The notes under the pieces are model-generated. The model ran no database searches. It worked only from the letters and a program-made list of their open reading frames with translations, and was not told the origin of the DNA. The translations under genes and the position numbers were made by a program. From contig NZ_JAHXYH010000003.1 of the NCBI RefSeq assembly GCF_019970065.1, forward strand, positions 1 through 64,000: DNA of 64,000 nucleotides. Direction: 5' to 3'. Of this stretch, positions 45,672 through 55,000 are shown piece by piece. Source of the DNA: Chryseobacterium sp. OSA05B (GTDB taxonomy: Bacteria > Bacteroidota > Bacteroidia > Flavobacteriales > Weeksellaceae). How positions within the stretch are numbered: position 1 is the first letter of the stretch; every line of letters begins with the position of its first letter.

Positions 45672-46583
45672 TCAATTCTTTTTTTTCAAAAGATCCTCCA
45701 AAGCCCCTTTCAAATCGGGAAATTTAAACCGAAACCCTGTATTCTGAATCTTTTGTGAAGAAGCTCTTGAGCCTTCCAGTAATGCATCTGCCAACTCTCC
45801 GAATATCAGTTTTAAAACGAAAGCCGGTACATTGGGCATAAACAAAGGTTTGTTCAGGACTTCAGCGATTTTCTTCGTTAAATTTTCGTTGGTTGTATGT
45901 TGAGGAGAAACCGCATTATAAGGTCCATCCATAGATGAGTTCTTCAAAGCAGTTTCATAGATCGAACAGATATCCTCAATATGAATCCACGGCATGTATT
46001 GCTTTCCGCTTCCTAAGGCAGACCCTATGCCATATTGGATAGTGGGAAGCATCTTCTTCAATGCCCCGTCTTCTTTAGAAAGTACTACAGCTGTCCGTAT
46101 TTTCACAACTCTTTCAGCCAGATTCTGCTCTTTGAAATCATCTGCCGCTCTTTCCCATAAAACCACCACTTCACTTAGGAAGTCATTACCCGGTGGATCA
46201 TCTTCCGTATAAATCTTATCAGTCGTTACAGTACCATAATAATTGATCCCTGATGCGGAAATAAAGGATTTTAGCTTTATATTTTTCTTTCTGACAGTTT
46301 CCAGAAGAAGGCCTGCAGAATTGACACGGCTGGAAATCAGTTCCTGTTTTCTTTCTTTGGTCCAGCGTTTTTCAGAAATATTGGCTCCCGCCAGATGAAT
46401 GATGTGTGAAACATTGTCCAGTGCAGATTCATCTATCGTTCCTTTTTTGATATCCCATTCAAAATCATGCTCATGTTTTTTCTTTCGGGTAAGGAAGCGA
46501 ACAGTGTATTCTTTTTCTATTTTTTTAGACAATTCACGGGCGATCATGCCGCCGGCGCCGGTTATCAGAACGATTTCTTTCAT
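45672..46583 (-). CDS. TIGR01777 family SDR epimerase-like protein
   Basis: 303 residues. Rossmann motif GAGGMIARELSKKI at the N-terminus, LAGANISEKRW and SASGINYYGT in the middle, and a C-terminal DUF1731-like part (LFMPNVPAFVLKLIFGELADALLEGSR is the region 245-271). This is the SDR39U1/YfcH family of unusual NAD(P)-dependent enzymes; the substrate is unknown. Last of four minus-strand genes. Confidence 0.9.
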   Translation of the reverse strand: MKEIVLITGAGGMIARELSKKIEKEYTVRFLTRKKKHEHDFEWDIKKGTIDESALDNVSHIIHLAGANISEKRWTKERKQELISSRVNSAGLLLETVRKKNIKLKSFISASGINYYGTVTTDKIYTEDDPPGNDFLSEVVVLWERAADDFKEQNLAERVVKIRTAVVLSKEDGALKKMLPTIQYGIGSALGSGKQYMPWIHIEDICSIYETALKNSSMDGPYNAVSPQHTTNENLTKKIAEVLNKPLFMPNVPAFVLKLIFGELADALLEGSRASSQKIQNTGFRFKFPDLKGALEDLLKKKN

Positions 46584-46610
46584 AATACTGTATTTAGGAA
46601 TGGTGTAGGA

Positions 46611-46955
46611 TTATGCCTGACTTTTAACGATCAGAACAAAATCTTCTTCTAAAAGTTTATAGCCGTAATCATAAATAAATCTATATTCAGAACCATTTTT
46701 ATAAACTTTCAGGTTGGTGAAGTAATCGAAATCAAAACCCAAGCCATCCATTCTTGATTTTGCAATTTTTGCTTTGCCGTCTGTATTCAGTTCCATCAGG
46801 ATTCGGTAGTTTTTGCGAAGTTTGTTATTCACATTCCGCATCAGATTGGTGGAATCTTTATTCTGCTTATTATTGTAGGCGTTGCGACAGGCATCGTTGC
46901 AGAATTTTTTATCAGACCTCCCGATAATTTTTTCGCCACATTCAAGACATTCCAT
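46611..46955 (-). CDS. Small zinc-ribbon protein
   Basis: 114 residues. An N-terminal metal site CLEC-x13-C-x3-C (residues 3-24: KKFCNDACRNAY) followed by a basic helix and a small alpha/beta part. Possibly nucleic-acid binding; family not recognised with certainty. Five bases after the HPP gene, so operonic. Confidence 0.7.
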   Translation of the reverse strand: MECLECGEKIIGRSDKKFCNDACRNAYNNKQNKDSTNLMRNVNNKLRKNYRILMELNTDGKAKIAKSRMDGLGFDFDYFTNLKVYKNGSEYRFIYDYGYKLLEEDFVLIVKSQA

Positions 46956-46960
46956 GTTTT

Positions 46961-47563
46961 TTATTTTTTCATTTTGTGGGTGTGTTCGTGTTTTTTTCTT
47001 AAAAGCCGTTTGAATCTGCTATGGGAAGGGTAGCTTCTGTTCGGCGTCATATTATTGAATAAAAGGGCAGCAAGAAGAAGAATGATACAGCCTGATAAAA
47101 CAGGAGAAAGTACATACCAGTAGCCTAATTCAGGAATCTTTCCCACAGAGCTCACCGCAATCAGAGCTGTAGCGCCTCCGGGTGGATGAAGGGTTTTGGT
47201 ATACTGCATCAGTACAATAGAAAATGCCACGGCCAGTGGGGCAGAAAGCCAGATAATATCGGGAACGATTTTATAAACGGTAACGCCGACAATAGCTGAA
47301 AGCACATGGCCTCCCACAAGATTCCTGGGCTGAGCCAATGGACTCTGAATTGCACCATAGATCAGAACACTCGAGGCCCCGAAAGATCCGATCAGGAATA
47401 TATTCTCAGTAGCGGAAACAGCATGGGACTGGATGAAAGCAATGAGTCCAATACCTACAAATGCTCCCAGAAAGGACCAGAAATGTTCTTTATAATCAAC
47501 CAGAGTTTCTTTGTAGATCACGTATTTTGATACTCTGAATGTTCTTTTGATCGTCTTCTTCAT
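46961..47563 (-). CDS. HPP family integral membrane protein
   Basis: 200 residues with four or five membrane helices. The family motif HPPGGATALIA (about 128-138) is present, as is QSPLAQPRNLVGGHVLSA. HPP proteins are inner-membrane proteins; some plant and cyanobacterial members carry nitrite. Here the direct substrate is unknown. The start codon overlaps the arginase-like stop as TAATG, so translation is coupled. Confidence 0.9.
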   Translation of the reverse strand: MKKTIKRTFRVSKYVIYKETLVDYKEHFWSFLGAFVGIGLIAFIQSHAVSATENIFLIGSFGASSVLIYGAIQSPLAQPRNLVGGHVLSAIVGVTVYKIVPDIIWLSAPLAVAFSIVLMQYTKTLHPPGGATALIAVSSVGKIPELGYWYVLSPVLSGCIILLLAALLFNNMTPNRSYPSHSRFKRLLRKKHEHTHKMKK

Positions 47564-48159
47564 TAATCTTCTTTATTTTTTATGAGTTGAATTAAATTCT
47601 TTACGAAAGCCACATATTCTTCATCATCCGTTTCTGCATTTCCGACACAATAGATGTTTTCTTCCAAAAAATAAGGCTTAAATCCCTGAATATTGGTTAA
47701 TTTTTCATGCCCCTTTCCGGTAATGATGGCAAGGTCAAGTCCTGCTACGGCAGCTGTTTCGGAAAGACTTACAGGAATAAAATCAGTATGTCCGTCCAGA
47801 TAAAAAAGTCCGTAATTTCCAAGCTTCTTTAAAGCGAGAGCAGTTCCTATCAAAATACTGCAGTCGCCACCAAGCATAATATTGAATGAGTCTTTTGTAT
47901 GATTTTTTAAGATAGAATCAGCCTGTTTTTTGGCATATTCAATAATGCCCGCAGCATTTAAAACACCTGACTCCTGATCAATTTCCATCGAATAATCTGG
48001 CGCATCCAGTCTGAAAATATTTTTAGGGTTGATTTCTTTGTGAAAATCAAATTTTCTGAGCCAGTCGGGGAGCTTTCTGACACCGGGCTCGGTTTCGTGT
48101 TCTTTTTTCTTTAATCCCAAATTGAGAGGAAACTCAAAAATATTGATGTCCCTTTTCAT
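47563..48159 (-). CDS. Truncated arginase/ureohydrolase family protein
   Basis: 198 residues, against about 280-300 for the family. The first metal motifs are present in variant form: GGDCS (usually GGDHS) and DGHTD (usually DAHAD). The C-terminal third, including the second Mn-binding DxD motif, is missing: the frame stops after NAETDDEEYVAFVKNLI, and the HPP gene starts at once in a different frame. So it cannot bind the full di-manganese centre and is probably inactive or has another role. First gene of the operon, with a promoter box at 48174. Confidence 0.75.
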   Translation of the reverse strand: MKRDINIFEFPLNLGLKKKEHETEPGVRKLPDWLRKFDFHKEINPKNIFRLDAPDYSMEIDQESGVLNAAGIIEYAKKQADSILKNHTKDSFNIMLGGDCSILIGTALALKKLGNYGLFYLDGHTDFIPVSLSETAAVAGLDLAIITGKGHEKLTNIQGFKPYFLEENIYCVGNAETDDEEYVAFVKNLIQLIKNKED

Positions 48160-48173
48160 AAATGATATTTGTT

Positions 48174-48181
48174 CAAAGGTA
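48174..48181 (-). promoter_or_regulatory. -7 box (TACCTTTG) of the arginase-like operon
   Basis: Minus-strand match to TAnnTTTG, 14 bases before the start at 48159. Confidence 0.5.
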
Positions 48182-48591
48182 CGGAATTATCCGTTTGAAA
48201 ACGGGTAAAGTTCTACACAAGGCCTTTTTTTGAATGTTTGTTTACCTACACTGTGATGAGAATAATTAAAGAAAATGATCATATTATTTGAAAATTTTAA
48301 TCGATGGAAGCAGATCATAAATTTTAACCTCCGAATTAAGGAATAGTCACAATTTTTTTCCAGTTAAAAATAAATAAATTTTATCAAAAAAGGTTGATTT
48401 CAACACCATGCCTAATGGAGTAAATCTTTACAAATCAGAAAGAATATTAATCGACAACAAACGGATACAAATGAATTTAAATAGTTTATAACCGACTAAG
48501 CTACTGTGCTGTGACCATCTTTGCAACAGAGATTTGAGAAAGACAGTGAACGTCTCTTATCTGAATTATTAATCTTAAAAATTTTAAAGCT
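48182..48591 (+). other. Intergenic region with the ssb leader
   Basis: The 432-base gap 48160-48591 is AT-rich and has no open frame of note. The part 48490-48591 before ssb is less AT-rich and contains AGAGA/TCTCT arms around 48530-48560, which could fold; a weak CATCTTTG (48516-48523) is the nearest thing to a -7 box. Confidence 0.3.
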
Positions 48592-48924
48592 ATGTCACTA
48601 AGAAACAAAGTAACATTAATTGGTTACACAGGAAAAGAAGTTGAAATCGTAAACTTCGAAAATGGAAACGTAAAAGCAAGTGTGTCTCTAGCCACCAGCG
48701 ATCATTACACCAACGCAAAAGGTGAAAAAGTAGAAGAAACACAATGGCACAATCTGATTGCCTTTGGAAAAACAGCTGAGATCCTTCAGAAATACGTCCC
48801 TAAGGGAAAAGAAATTGCTATTGAAGGAAAGCTTACTTACAGATCTTACGATGATAAAGATGGTGTGAAACGATATATTACGGAGATCAGAATCGATGAG
48901 ATTCTACTGCTGGGAAGTAAATAA
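48592..48924 (+). CDS. ssb: Single-stranded DNA-binding protein, short form
   Basis: 110 residues, a complete SSB OB fold (LRNKVTLIGYTGKEVEI, ETQWHNLIAFGKTAEIL, YVPKGKEIAIEGKLTYRSY). The acidic C-terminal tip (DDDIPF-like) that recruits partner proteins in the main replicative SSB is absent; the protein ends LLLGSK right after the fold. It is therefore likely an accessory SSB. It forms an operon with the HRDC gene 14 bases downstream. Confidence 0.92.
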   Translation: MSLRNKVTLIGYTGKEVEIVNFENGNVKASVSLATSDHYTNAKGEKVEETQWHNLIAFGKTAEILQKYVPKGKEIAIEGKLTYRSYDDKDGVKRYITEIRIDEILLLGSK

Positions 48925-48938
48925 TTTTAAAAACACAG

Positions 48939-49394
48939 ATGATGAAAGTAAAAGTTTTTAAAATCAGACTTCCTGAAGAATTTCTCTATAAAGATCAAAG
49001 AATGCTTGATGACTTCCTGGAAGTGAACGAAATTATAAAAGTGGAAACCGCTTTTGTAAATGATGAAAGTTATTGGTCCGTGGTCCTGTATTTTGAAGAG
49101 GTGAAAACCACTAAAAGTGTTGTGAAGGAGCCCAAAGCAGTTAAATACTCTGCAGATAATGATGTCTTAAACTCAGATGAAGAAAAAATTTTAGATGCCC
49201 TGAAATACTGGAGATCAGAGAAGGCGAAAGAACAGAATCTCCCCACTTATTTTATCGCGAGCAATAAAGAACTGATGTCTGTGGCCAAGTATAAGCCTGT
49301 GAAAAAAGAAGAACTGCTTGAAATCAAAGGTTTCGGAAAACATAAGATTGAAAACTATGGTGAAGAGATTTTAGAAATCCTTGAAAGCGTCTGA
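48939..49394 (+). CDS. HRDC domain protein
   Basis: 151 residues. The C-terminal 80 residues form an HRDC domain (ILDALKYWRSEKAKEQNLPT ... LLEIKGFGKHKIENYGEEIL), as in RecQ helicases and RNase D, where it binds nucleic acid. The N-terminal half is a small alpha/beta part shared with proteins of unknown role. Two adjacent ATG codons are possible starts. Located after ssb, so probably linked to single-stranded DNA handling. Confidence 0.85.
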   Translation: MMKVKVFKIRLPEEFLYKDQRMLDDFLEVNEIIKVETAFVNDESYWSVVLYFEEVKTTKSVVKEPKAVKYSADNDVLNSDEEKILDALKYWRSEKAKEQNLPTYFIASNKELMSVAKYKPVKKEELLEIKGFGKHKIENYGEEILEILESV

Positions 49395-49427
49395 TTTTTC
49401 GGACTTAGTAATGATCATGCATTATGG

Positions 49428-49451
49428 GCTGGGGAAGATTTTTTCCTCAGC
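49428..49451 (+). terminator. Terminator of the ssb/HRDC operon
   Basis: Stem GCTGGGGAA / TTCCTCAGC (one G-T pair) with a 6-nt loop, then TTTTTT. Confidence 0.88.
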
Positions 49452-49485
49452 TTTTTTATGTTTCGGAAAAGTCCTTTCAATTCCT

Positions 49486-49493
49486 TATTTTTG
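49486..49493 (+). promoter_or_regulatory. -7 box (TATTTTTG), possible upstream promoter of hisS
   Basis: Fits TAnnTTTG; would give a hisS leader of about 200 nt containing a hairpin ATGTGTAA / TTACACAT (49534-49560). Confidence 0.4.
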
Positions 49494-49621
49494 CACTGCT
49501 TATCTATTCGACCCAGACTTAACAATAGCTTTTATGTGTAATATTTGATAAGTTACACATTAAAAACAAGGAAGAATGAAAATCAAAGATTTTCAAAAAC
49601 TTAACTGAAACTAAGGTGTTT

Positions 49622-49667
49622 TACCTTTGTGTCTTTTGTAGTTTAAACCTTTGTGTCGTTTAAGCAT
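49622..49667 (+). promoter_or_regulatory. Duplicated ACCTTTGTGTC motif with -7 box upstream of hisS
   Basis: TACCTTTG (49622-49629) fits the -7 box, and ACCTTTGTGTC occurs twice, 24 bases apart (49623 and 49647). The 306-base gap 49395-49700 holds this, the terminator at 49428 and the box at 49486. Confidence 0.45.
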
Positions 49668-49700
49668 GTTTAATTATTAATATCATTTATCAATTATAAA

Positions 49701-51053
49701 ATGAAACCAAGTTTAGCAAAAGGAACGAGAGATTTTACAGCACAGGAAGTGTCCAGAAGAAAATATATCATCAATATATTGCAGAATAATTTTGAATTAT
49801 TCGGATTTCAGCCCTTGGAGACTCCAAGCTTTGAAAATCTTTCTACGTTGACAGGAAAGTACGGCGAAGAAGGTGACCGACTGATTTTTAAGATTTTAAA
49901 TTCAGGAGAGTATGCTTCAAAAGTAAATCAGGAAGACTGGGATAATAAAAACCATCAGAAACTAATCTCCCAAATTTCAGACAAAGCCCTTCGCTATGAC
50001 CTTACTGTACCTTTTGCAAGATTTGTAGCGATGAATCATGGGAAACTTACATTTCCTTATAAGCGTTACCAAATCCAGCCGGTTTGGAGAGCAGACCGTC
50101 CGCAGAAAGGAAGATTCAGAGAGTTTTACCAATGTGATGCAGATGTAGTGGGAAGTGAAAGCCTTTTACAGGAAGTAGATCTGGTTCAGCTGTATCTGAA
50201 GTCGTTTGCTGATCTGAAAATTCCTGTTACCATTCATATGAACAACAGAAAGATCCTTTCCGGTCTTGCAGAATATGCGGGTATCACGGATAAACTGATT
50301 GAATTTACTGTTGCTTTGGACAAACTTGATAAGATCGGGAAAGAGGGTGTTGTGAAGGAGCTATTGGAAAGAGAGATTTCTCAGGAATCTATTGATAAAC
50401 TGGAATTCTTATTTAATCAGTCAGATGATGCATTGGAAAACCTTCTTCAGCTTAAGGAGAAATTTGCAGACAGCGAAATTGGATTGAAGGGAGTGGAAGA
50501 ACTGGAATTTGTTTTGACACAATCTCTGAATCTTGGCGTAGATATGCAGAATCTTGTATTCAATATTACGCTGGCCAGAGGTTTAGATTATTATACCGGA
50601 GCTATTTTCGAAGTGAAAGCAGATGAAGTGGCGATGGGCTCTATCGGCGGAGGCGGGAGATATGACAACCTTACAGAAGTCTTCGGCGTAAAAAACATTC
50701 CGGGAATAGGAATCTCGTTTGGATTGGACAGAGTGTATCTGGTGATGGAAGAGCTTAACCTTTTCCCTGAAGAAGCTACCACTCAGGTAGAATATCTGTT
50801 TGCTAATTTCGGAGGAGAAGGAATTGTAGAAGCTTTAAAACTGATTATGCAGTTAAGAGAAAAAGGAGTTTCCGCTGAACTTTACCCTGAAAATGCAAAA
50901 CTGAACAAGCAGTTTACCTATGCTGAAAAGAAAGGAATTAAAAACCTGGTTTTCTTAGGAGAAGAAGAAATTAAAAACGGAACGGTTACTTTCAAAGATC
51001 TTACAGCCGGAGAGCAGAAAACACTTTCTCTAGAAGAATTTTTAAGTCTGTAA
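49701..51053 (+). CDS. hisS: Histidyl-tRNA synthetase
   Basis: 450 residues, class II aminoacyl-tRNA synthetase. [13 protein letters not shown] at the start, motif 2 [17 protein letters not shown] (about 135-151), histidine-specific [15 protein letters not shown] (about 293-307), motif 3 [17 protein letters not shown], then an anticodon-binding domain (about 360-450). It charges tRNA-His in the cytoplasm. The family's start is clear from the conserved [11 protein letters not shown]. Own transcript with a 15-bp hairpin behind. Confidence 0.97.
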   Translation: MKPSLAKGTRDFTAQEVSRRKYIINILQNNFELFGFQPLETPSFENLSTLTGKYGEEGDRLIFKILNSGEYASKVNQEDWDNKNHQKLISQISDKALRYDLTVPFARFVAMNHGKLTFPYKRYQIQPVWRADRPQKGRFREFYQCDADVVGSESLLQEVDLVQLYLKSFADLKIPVTIHMNNRKILSGLAEYAGITDKLIEFTVALDKLDKIGKEGVVKELLEREISQESIDKLEFLFNQSDDALENLLQLKEKFADSEIGLKGVEELEFVLTQSLNLGVDMQNLVFNITLARGLDYYTGAIFEVKADEVAMGSIGGGGRYDNLTEVFGVKNIPGIGISFGLDRVYLVMEELNLFPEEATTQVEYLFANFGGEGIVEALKLIMQLREKGVSAELYPENAKLNKQFTYAEKKGIKNLVFLGEEEIKNGTVTFKDLTAGEQKTLSLEEFLSL

Positions 51054-51074
51054 AAAGTTTTCAAGAGAACAAAG

Positions 51075-51135
51075 ATCCTGTTACAGAAGTTTATTCGGGC
51101 ATTCAAAAGCTTAGTTTAACCTTCTGTAACAGGAT
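51075..51135 (+). terminator. Terminator of hisS with long loop
   Basis: Perfect 15-bp stem ATCCTGTTACAGAAG / CTTCTGTAACAGGAT around a 31-nt loop, followed by seven T. Confidence 0.88.
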
Positions 51136-51246
51136 TTTTTTGTGAAAGTAAAATGATTATTTATTAGTTTTTTCATGATTTCTTTAAGGTGTCTTCTATG
51201 AAATAAACTTTTTGAAATATTTTTACTTTCGAAAAGAAAAAATAAT

Positions 51247-51279
51247 TACATTTGTTTCAATCTTATATGTATGAACATA
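51247..51279 (+). promoter_or_regulatory. Promoter and operator of the GntR gene
   Basis: The -7 box TACATTTG is at 51247-51254. The site TATATGT-ATG-AACATA (51264-51279) overlaps the start codon at 51271. The same pattern recurs at 52049-52064 before the mannosidase gene. Confidence 0.6.
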
Positions 51280-52032
51280 CCTACAAAGAATTTCACCATT
51301 GACCATAAAAGTAAACTGCCGCTTCATGTACAGGTAGAAGAGCTTTTTCGCAAGCTTATTAAAATAGAACCTTTCAGTAAAGGTGCTCTGCTTCCCAAAG
51401 AAGTAGATCTGGCTAACCTTTGGAGTGTTTCCCGGAATACGATCCGCCAGGCAACGAATAAGCTGGAGCATGAAGGCCTTATTGTCCGTAAAAAAGGGAT
51501 CGGGACCCGCGTTGCAGAGAAGAAAAGTTTGGTTACGGGTCTGGACCACTGGTATAGTTTTACGAGGGAAATGCAGGAAAAAGGGATTGAAGTTATCAAT
51601 CTTTTGCTAAAAACTGAAATTGAAACTCCTGGTGAAACGGTATGTAATTTTTTCAATGTAACTCCGGATAAAAAGTTATTTAAACTATCAAAGTTAAAAG
51701 GAGAAAACTCTGATGAACCTATTGTTTATTTTGAAAGCTACTTTCATCCGCGAATCGGTATCAGCAAAGAAGATGACTTTAATATTCCTTTATACACGAT
51801 GCTGCAGGAACGTTATGGAGTAGTGGTACACCAGTCCAGAGAAAATATCAGCGCCAGTAATGCAGGAACCGTGATAGGGAAAAAATTAAAAGTACCAGCA
51901 TCTTTCCCCATTCTGAAACGCGAACGTTTTGTGTATGATATCAATGGAAAACCGGTAGAATACAATATCGGGTATTACAGATCAGATAAATTCACTTACA
52001 GCATAGACATTACAAAATCTTCTGAAATTTAA
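51271..52032 (+). CDS. GntR family regulator with UTRA domain
   Basis: 253 residues. N-terminal winged helix (about 15-80; LPLHVQVEELFRKLIK and SRNTIRQATNKLEHEGL) and C-terminal UTRA sensor (about 95-250) of the HutC subfamily, which binds sugars or their phosphates. It opens the mannoside-use operon and probably represses it until a mannose-derived ligand binds. Promoter and start codon carry a candidate self-regulation site. Confidence 0.93.
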   Translation: MNIPTKNFTIDHKSKLPLHVQVEELFRKLIKIEPFSKGALLPKEVDLANLWSVSRNTIRQATNKLEHEGLIVRKKGIGTRVAEKKSLVTGLDHWYSFTREMQEKGIEVINLLLKTEIETPGETVCNFFNVTPDKKLFKLSKLKGENSDEPIVYFESYFHPRIGISKEDDFNIPLYTMLQERYGVVVHQSRENISASNAGTVIGKKLKVPASFPILKRERFVYDINGKPVEYNIGYYRSDKFTYSIDITKSSEI

Positions 52033-52048
52033 AACATTTTCAGATTTA

Positions 52049-52064
52049 TATATGTTCAAACATT
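52049..52064 (+). promoter_or_regulatory. Second GntR-type operator, before the mannosidase gene
   Basis: TATATGT-TCA-AACATT, the same 16-base layout as at 51264-51279. It covers an in-frame ATG (52052), which supports the ATG at 52094 as the true start of the mannosidase. Confidence 0.55.
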
Positions 52065-52093
52065 CTTACATGAATTTTAAAAATATAAAGCTT

Positions 52094-55000
52094 ATGCATA
52101 AAAGACATTTTACTTTATTAGTGTTTATTCTCCTGTCGGGTCATTTGGTTTACGGACAGAAAAAAGTCCCTTATTTTGGGAATATAGAAACCGTCAATGG
52201 TTATGCCCGGGAAATAAGTGGTGAAAATATCAGCTATTTTTCTGCATTTCCCGATTATGCCAATCAGGCATTACTGACCCGTACTACAGATGGTGCTAAA
52301 GTTATTGAATGGGAAACTGATGCGGTACCCGGAAAAGTGTCAGGTCCATATATTTATTTCAGCTGGCTGGTCTCTCATTCTTCCGGAACCAGTGGAGGGA
52401 TAAGGCATTTCGATCTTTCTGTTAATGGAGAAAAGGCGCTTACCCTTACTACTTATCCCGGAAACCAGCGTAAGAACTGGATTTCTAAAGCATCCGACAG
52501 TACAGCTTTTGTATTTCATCAGACGAAAACAGACGGACTCAAAGATTCTTATGGAATTGCTTATTTAAGAATACCCGTAAAAAAAGTGACTCCCGGTAAA
52601 CCACTTCGACTGAAAATGACTGGTCAGGCACAAAACAGCAGAGACTGGTTTATGACCTATAAATTTACTTTTCAGGAAAAAATGGATGCAGATATGACTC
52701 CCTTTATTCTCAAAGATGGTAAAAGAGTGATCAATCTTACCACCCTGCATTTTGGAAAACAACAAAAGATAACGGCCAAAATCAACAACAAAGAAACCTT
52801 TTCCTTTAGCATGGAAGATGGTATGAAAAGCTTTGAAATACCTGTTTCTGTTTCAGAGAAGGAAAATTCATTATTGATAACTGTAACTACAGACAATAAA
52901 GAGATTTACCGAAAAATACTTCCCATTGAAGCTGTAGTTCCCCGTACGCTGTATTTTATTCATCATTCCCATACGGATGTAGGATATTCTCATTTGCAGG
53001 CAGAAGTGGCGAAAATTCATACTCAAAATATCTATGATGCCCTCAAAATGATTGAAGAAACCCGCAATCTGTCTGAAGAAGCCCGTTTTAAATGGAATGT
53101 AGAAGCGCTTTGGGATGTAGAGAATTTTATGCAAAAAGCGACTCCTCAGGAAATACAGTCATTTGTAAAAGCCGTAAAAGAAAGTAATATCGGCCTTTCT
53201 GCGATGTATGCCAATATTCTGACAGGACTGAGTCAGCCTGAAGAATTATTCCATTATACCGAATATGCACAAAAACTGGAAAAAGAATATGGCCTTTCTA
53301 TTAAAAGCGCAATGATGTCTGATGTTCCGGGATTTGCATGGTCTTTGGTACCGGCATTAACTTCTTCCGGGGTAAAATATTTTTCAAGCGGGCCGAATTA
53401 TCTGGGTAAGAGCAATCCTTATCTGGGAGACCGCGTGGGAAATTTTGTGAAAAACTGGGGCGATCGCCCGGTATGGTGGCAGTCACCCGCCGGTAAAGAC
53501 AAAATATTATTCTGGACTGCGGGCAGAGGATACTCTTCATGGCATGGAACCCATCCGGGTGATGTCTTTGAAAGCGGGAAGAAAAAAATTGCCGAATATC
53601 TTGATGACCTTACGAAAACCCAATACCCTTACGATATGGTACAGTGGCGCTACAATATAGTAGCTGATAACGGGCCTATTGATACGTCTGTGTCAAAATT
53701 TGTAGAAGAGTGGAACCAAAAATATACTTCCCCGAAAATCATTCTAAGTACCAATGAAAAAATGTTTGAAACATTTGAAAAGAAATATGGTGATCAGATT
53801 CCTGTGGTAAAAGGAGATATAAGTCCTTATTGGGAAGACGGAGCAATGTCTACAGCTAAAGAGGAAGGTGTCAACAGAAACAGCAGTTTAAAACTTCAAC
53901 AACTGACAACCCTTTATTCTATTCTGAATCCGGATCTCTATAATCGTGATACATTCTATGAAGCCTGGAAAAATGTCATTCTTTTTCACGAACATACCTG
54001 GGGAGCATTCAATAGTATTACGGCTCCGGATCTTCCGTTCGTGACTGATCAGTGGAAGGTGAAAAAACAATTTTCTACTGATGGAAATACACTGGCCAAC
54101 AAACTGGAAGAAGATTTATTAAAACCAATCATCAGTTCCGAATCAAAAACGATAGCCGTTTTCAATACCTCATCCTGGAAACGCAGCGGGACTGTCGTTA
54201 TTAAAAACAAAGTAGATGGAAACGGTTTGGTAGATGCTTCAGGTAATAAAATTCCGATACAGAAGCTTAATGATGGGACGGTAGCATTTGTGGCGAATGA
54301 TGTTCCTGCTTTAGGATATACATTGTACAAAGTGATTAAAGATGCAGTAAAAGTAAAGAATTCCTTTTCGATTTCGGATCATCAGATTTCTAATGGAAAA
54401 GTGACAGTAGCATGGGATGCAAAGACTGGAAGTATCACGCAGATTAAAGACAATAGTGAATTGAACCATGCCGGAAGTTTTAATCAGCAGGGAATCAACA
54501 GCTATTGGTATGTACCCGGATCGGATCCTAAGGAAGCTTTATCCAATTCAGCTGTTAAAGTAAAGATTCTGGAAAATGGTCCCTTGGTGGCTAAAGTCTC
54601 CTTATTATCAGAAGCTCCGGGAGCCAACAGCCTTGAACGTATCATTACTTTGTTTTCAGATACCAATGAAATTTCCCTGGAAAATATTGTAGATAAAAAG
54701 CCTGTCCGTACCAAAGAATCTGTGCATTTTGGATTTCCTTTTAATGCAGGATTTAAAGATGTAACGGTAGATGCAGGCTATGGAATCATGAAATACCTCA
54801 CCGACCAGCTTCCGGGATCCAATATGGATTATTGGTACAGCCGCCGTTGGGTGGATGCCTCTTCAGGAAAAAAAGGAATCCAATGGTTGATGTTGGAAAC
54901 TCCATTAACTGAAGCGTCCGAAATGATAGACGAAAGAATGGTCATAGACAACAGCCATAAAAAATGGAAAGATAAAGGAATTCCGGGTACAACCAACTGG

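Noticed and set aside
48160..48591. Possible small gene in the 432-base gap before ssb
   Set aside because: Only short frames broken by stops, without a start signal or domain.
49534..49700. T-box or histidine attenuator before hisS
   Set aside because: No T-box sequence, no His-codon-rich leader peptide and no terminator hairpin next to hisS.
51075..51135. Long-loop hairpin after hisS as a small RNA gene
   Set aside because: Placed right after the stop codon and ends in a T run; a terminator explains it, and no separate promoter is visible.
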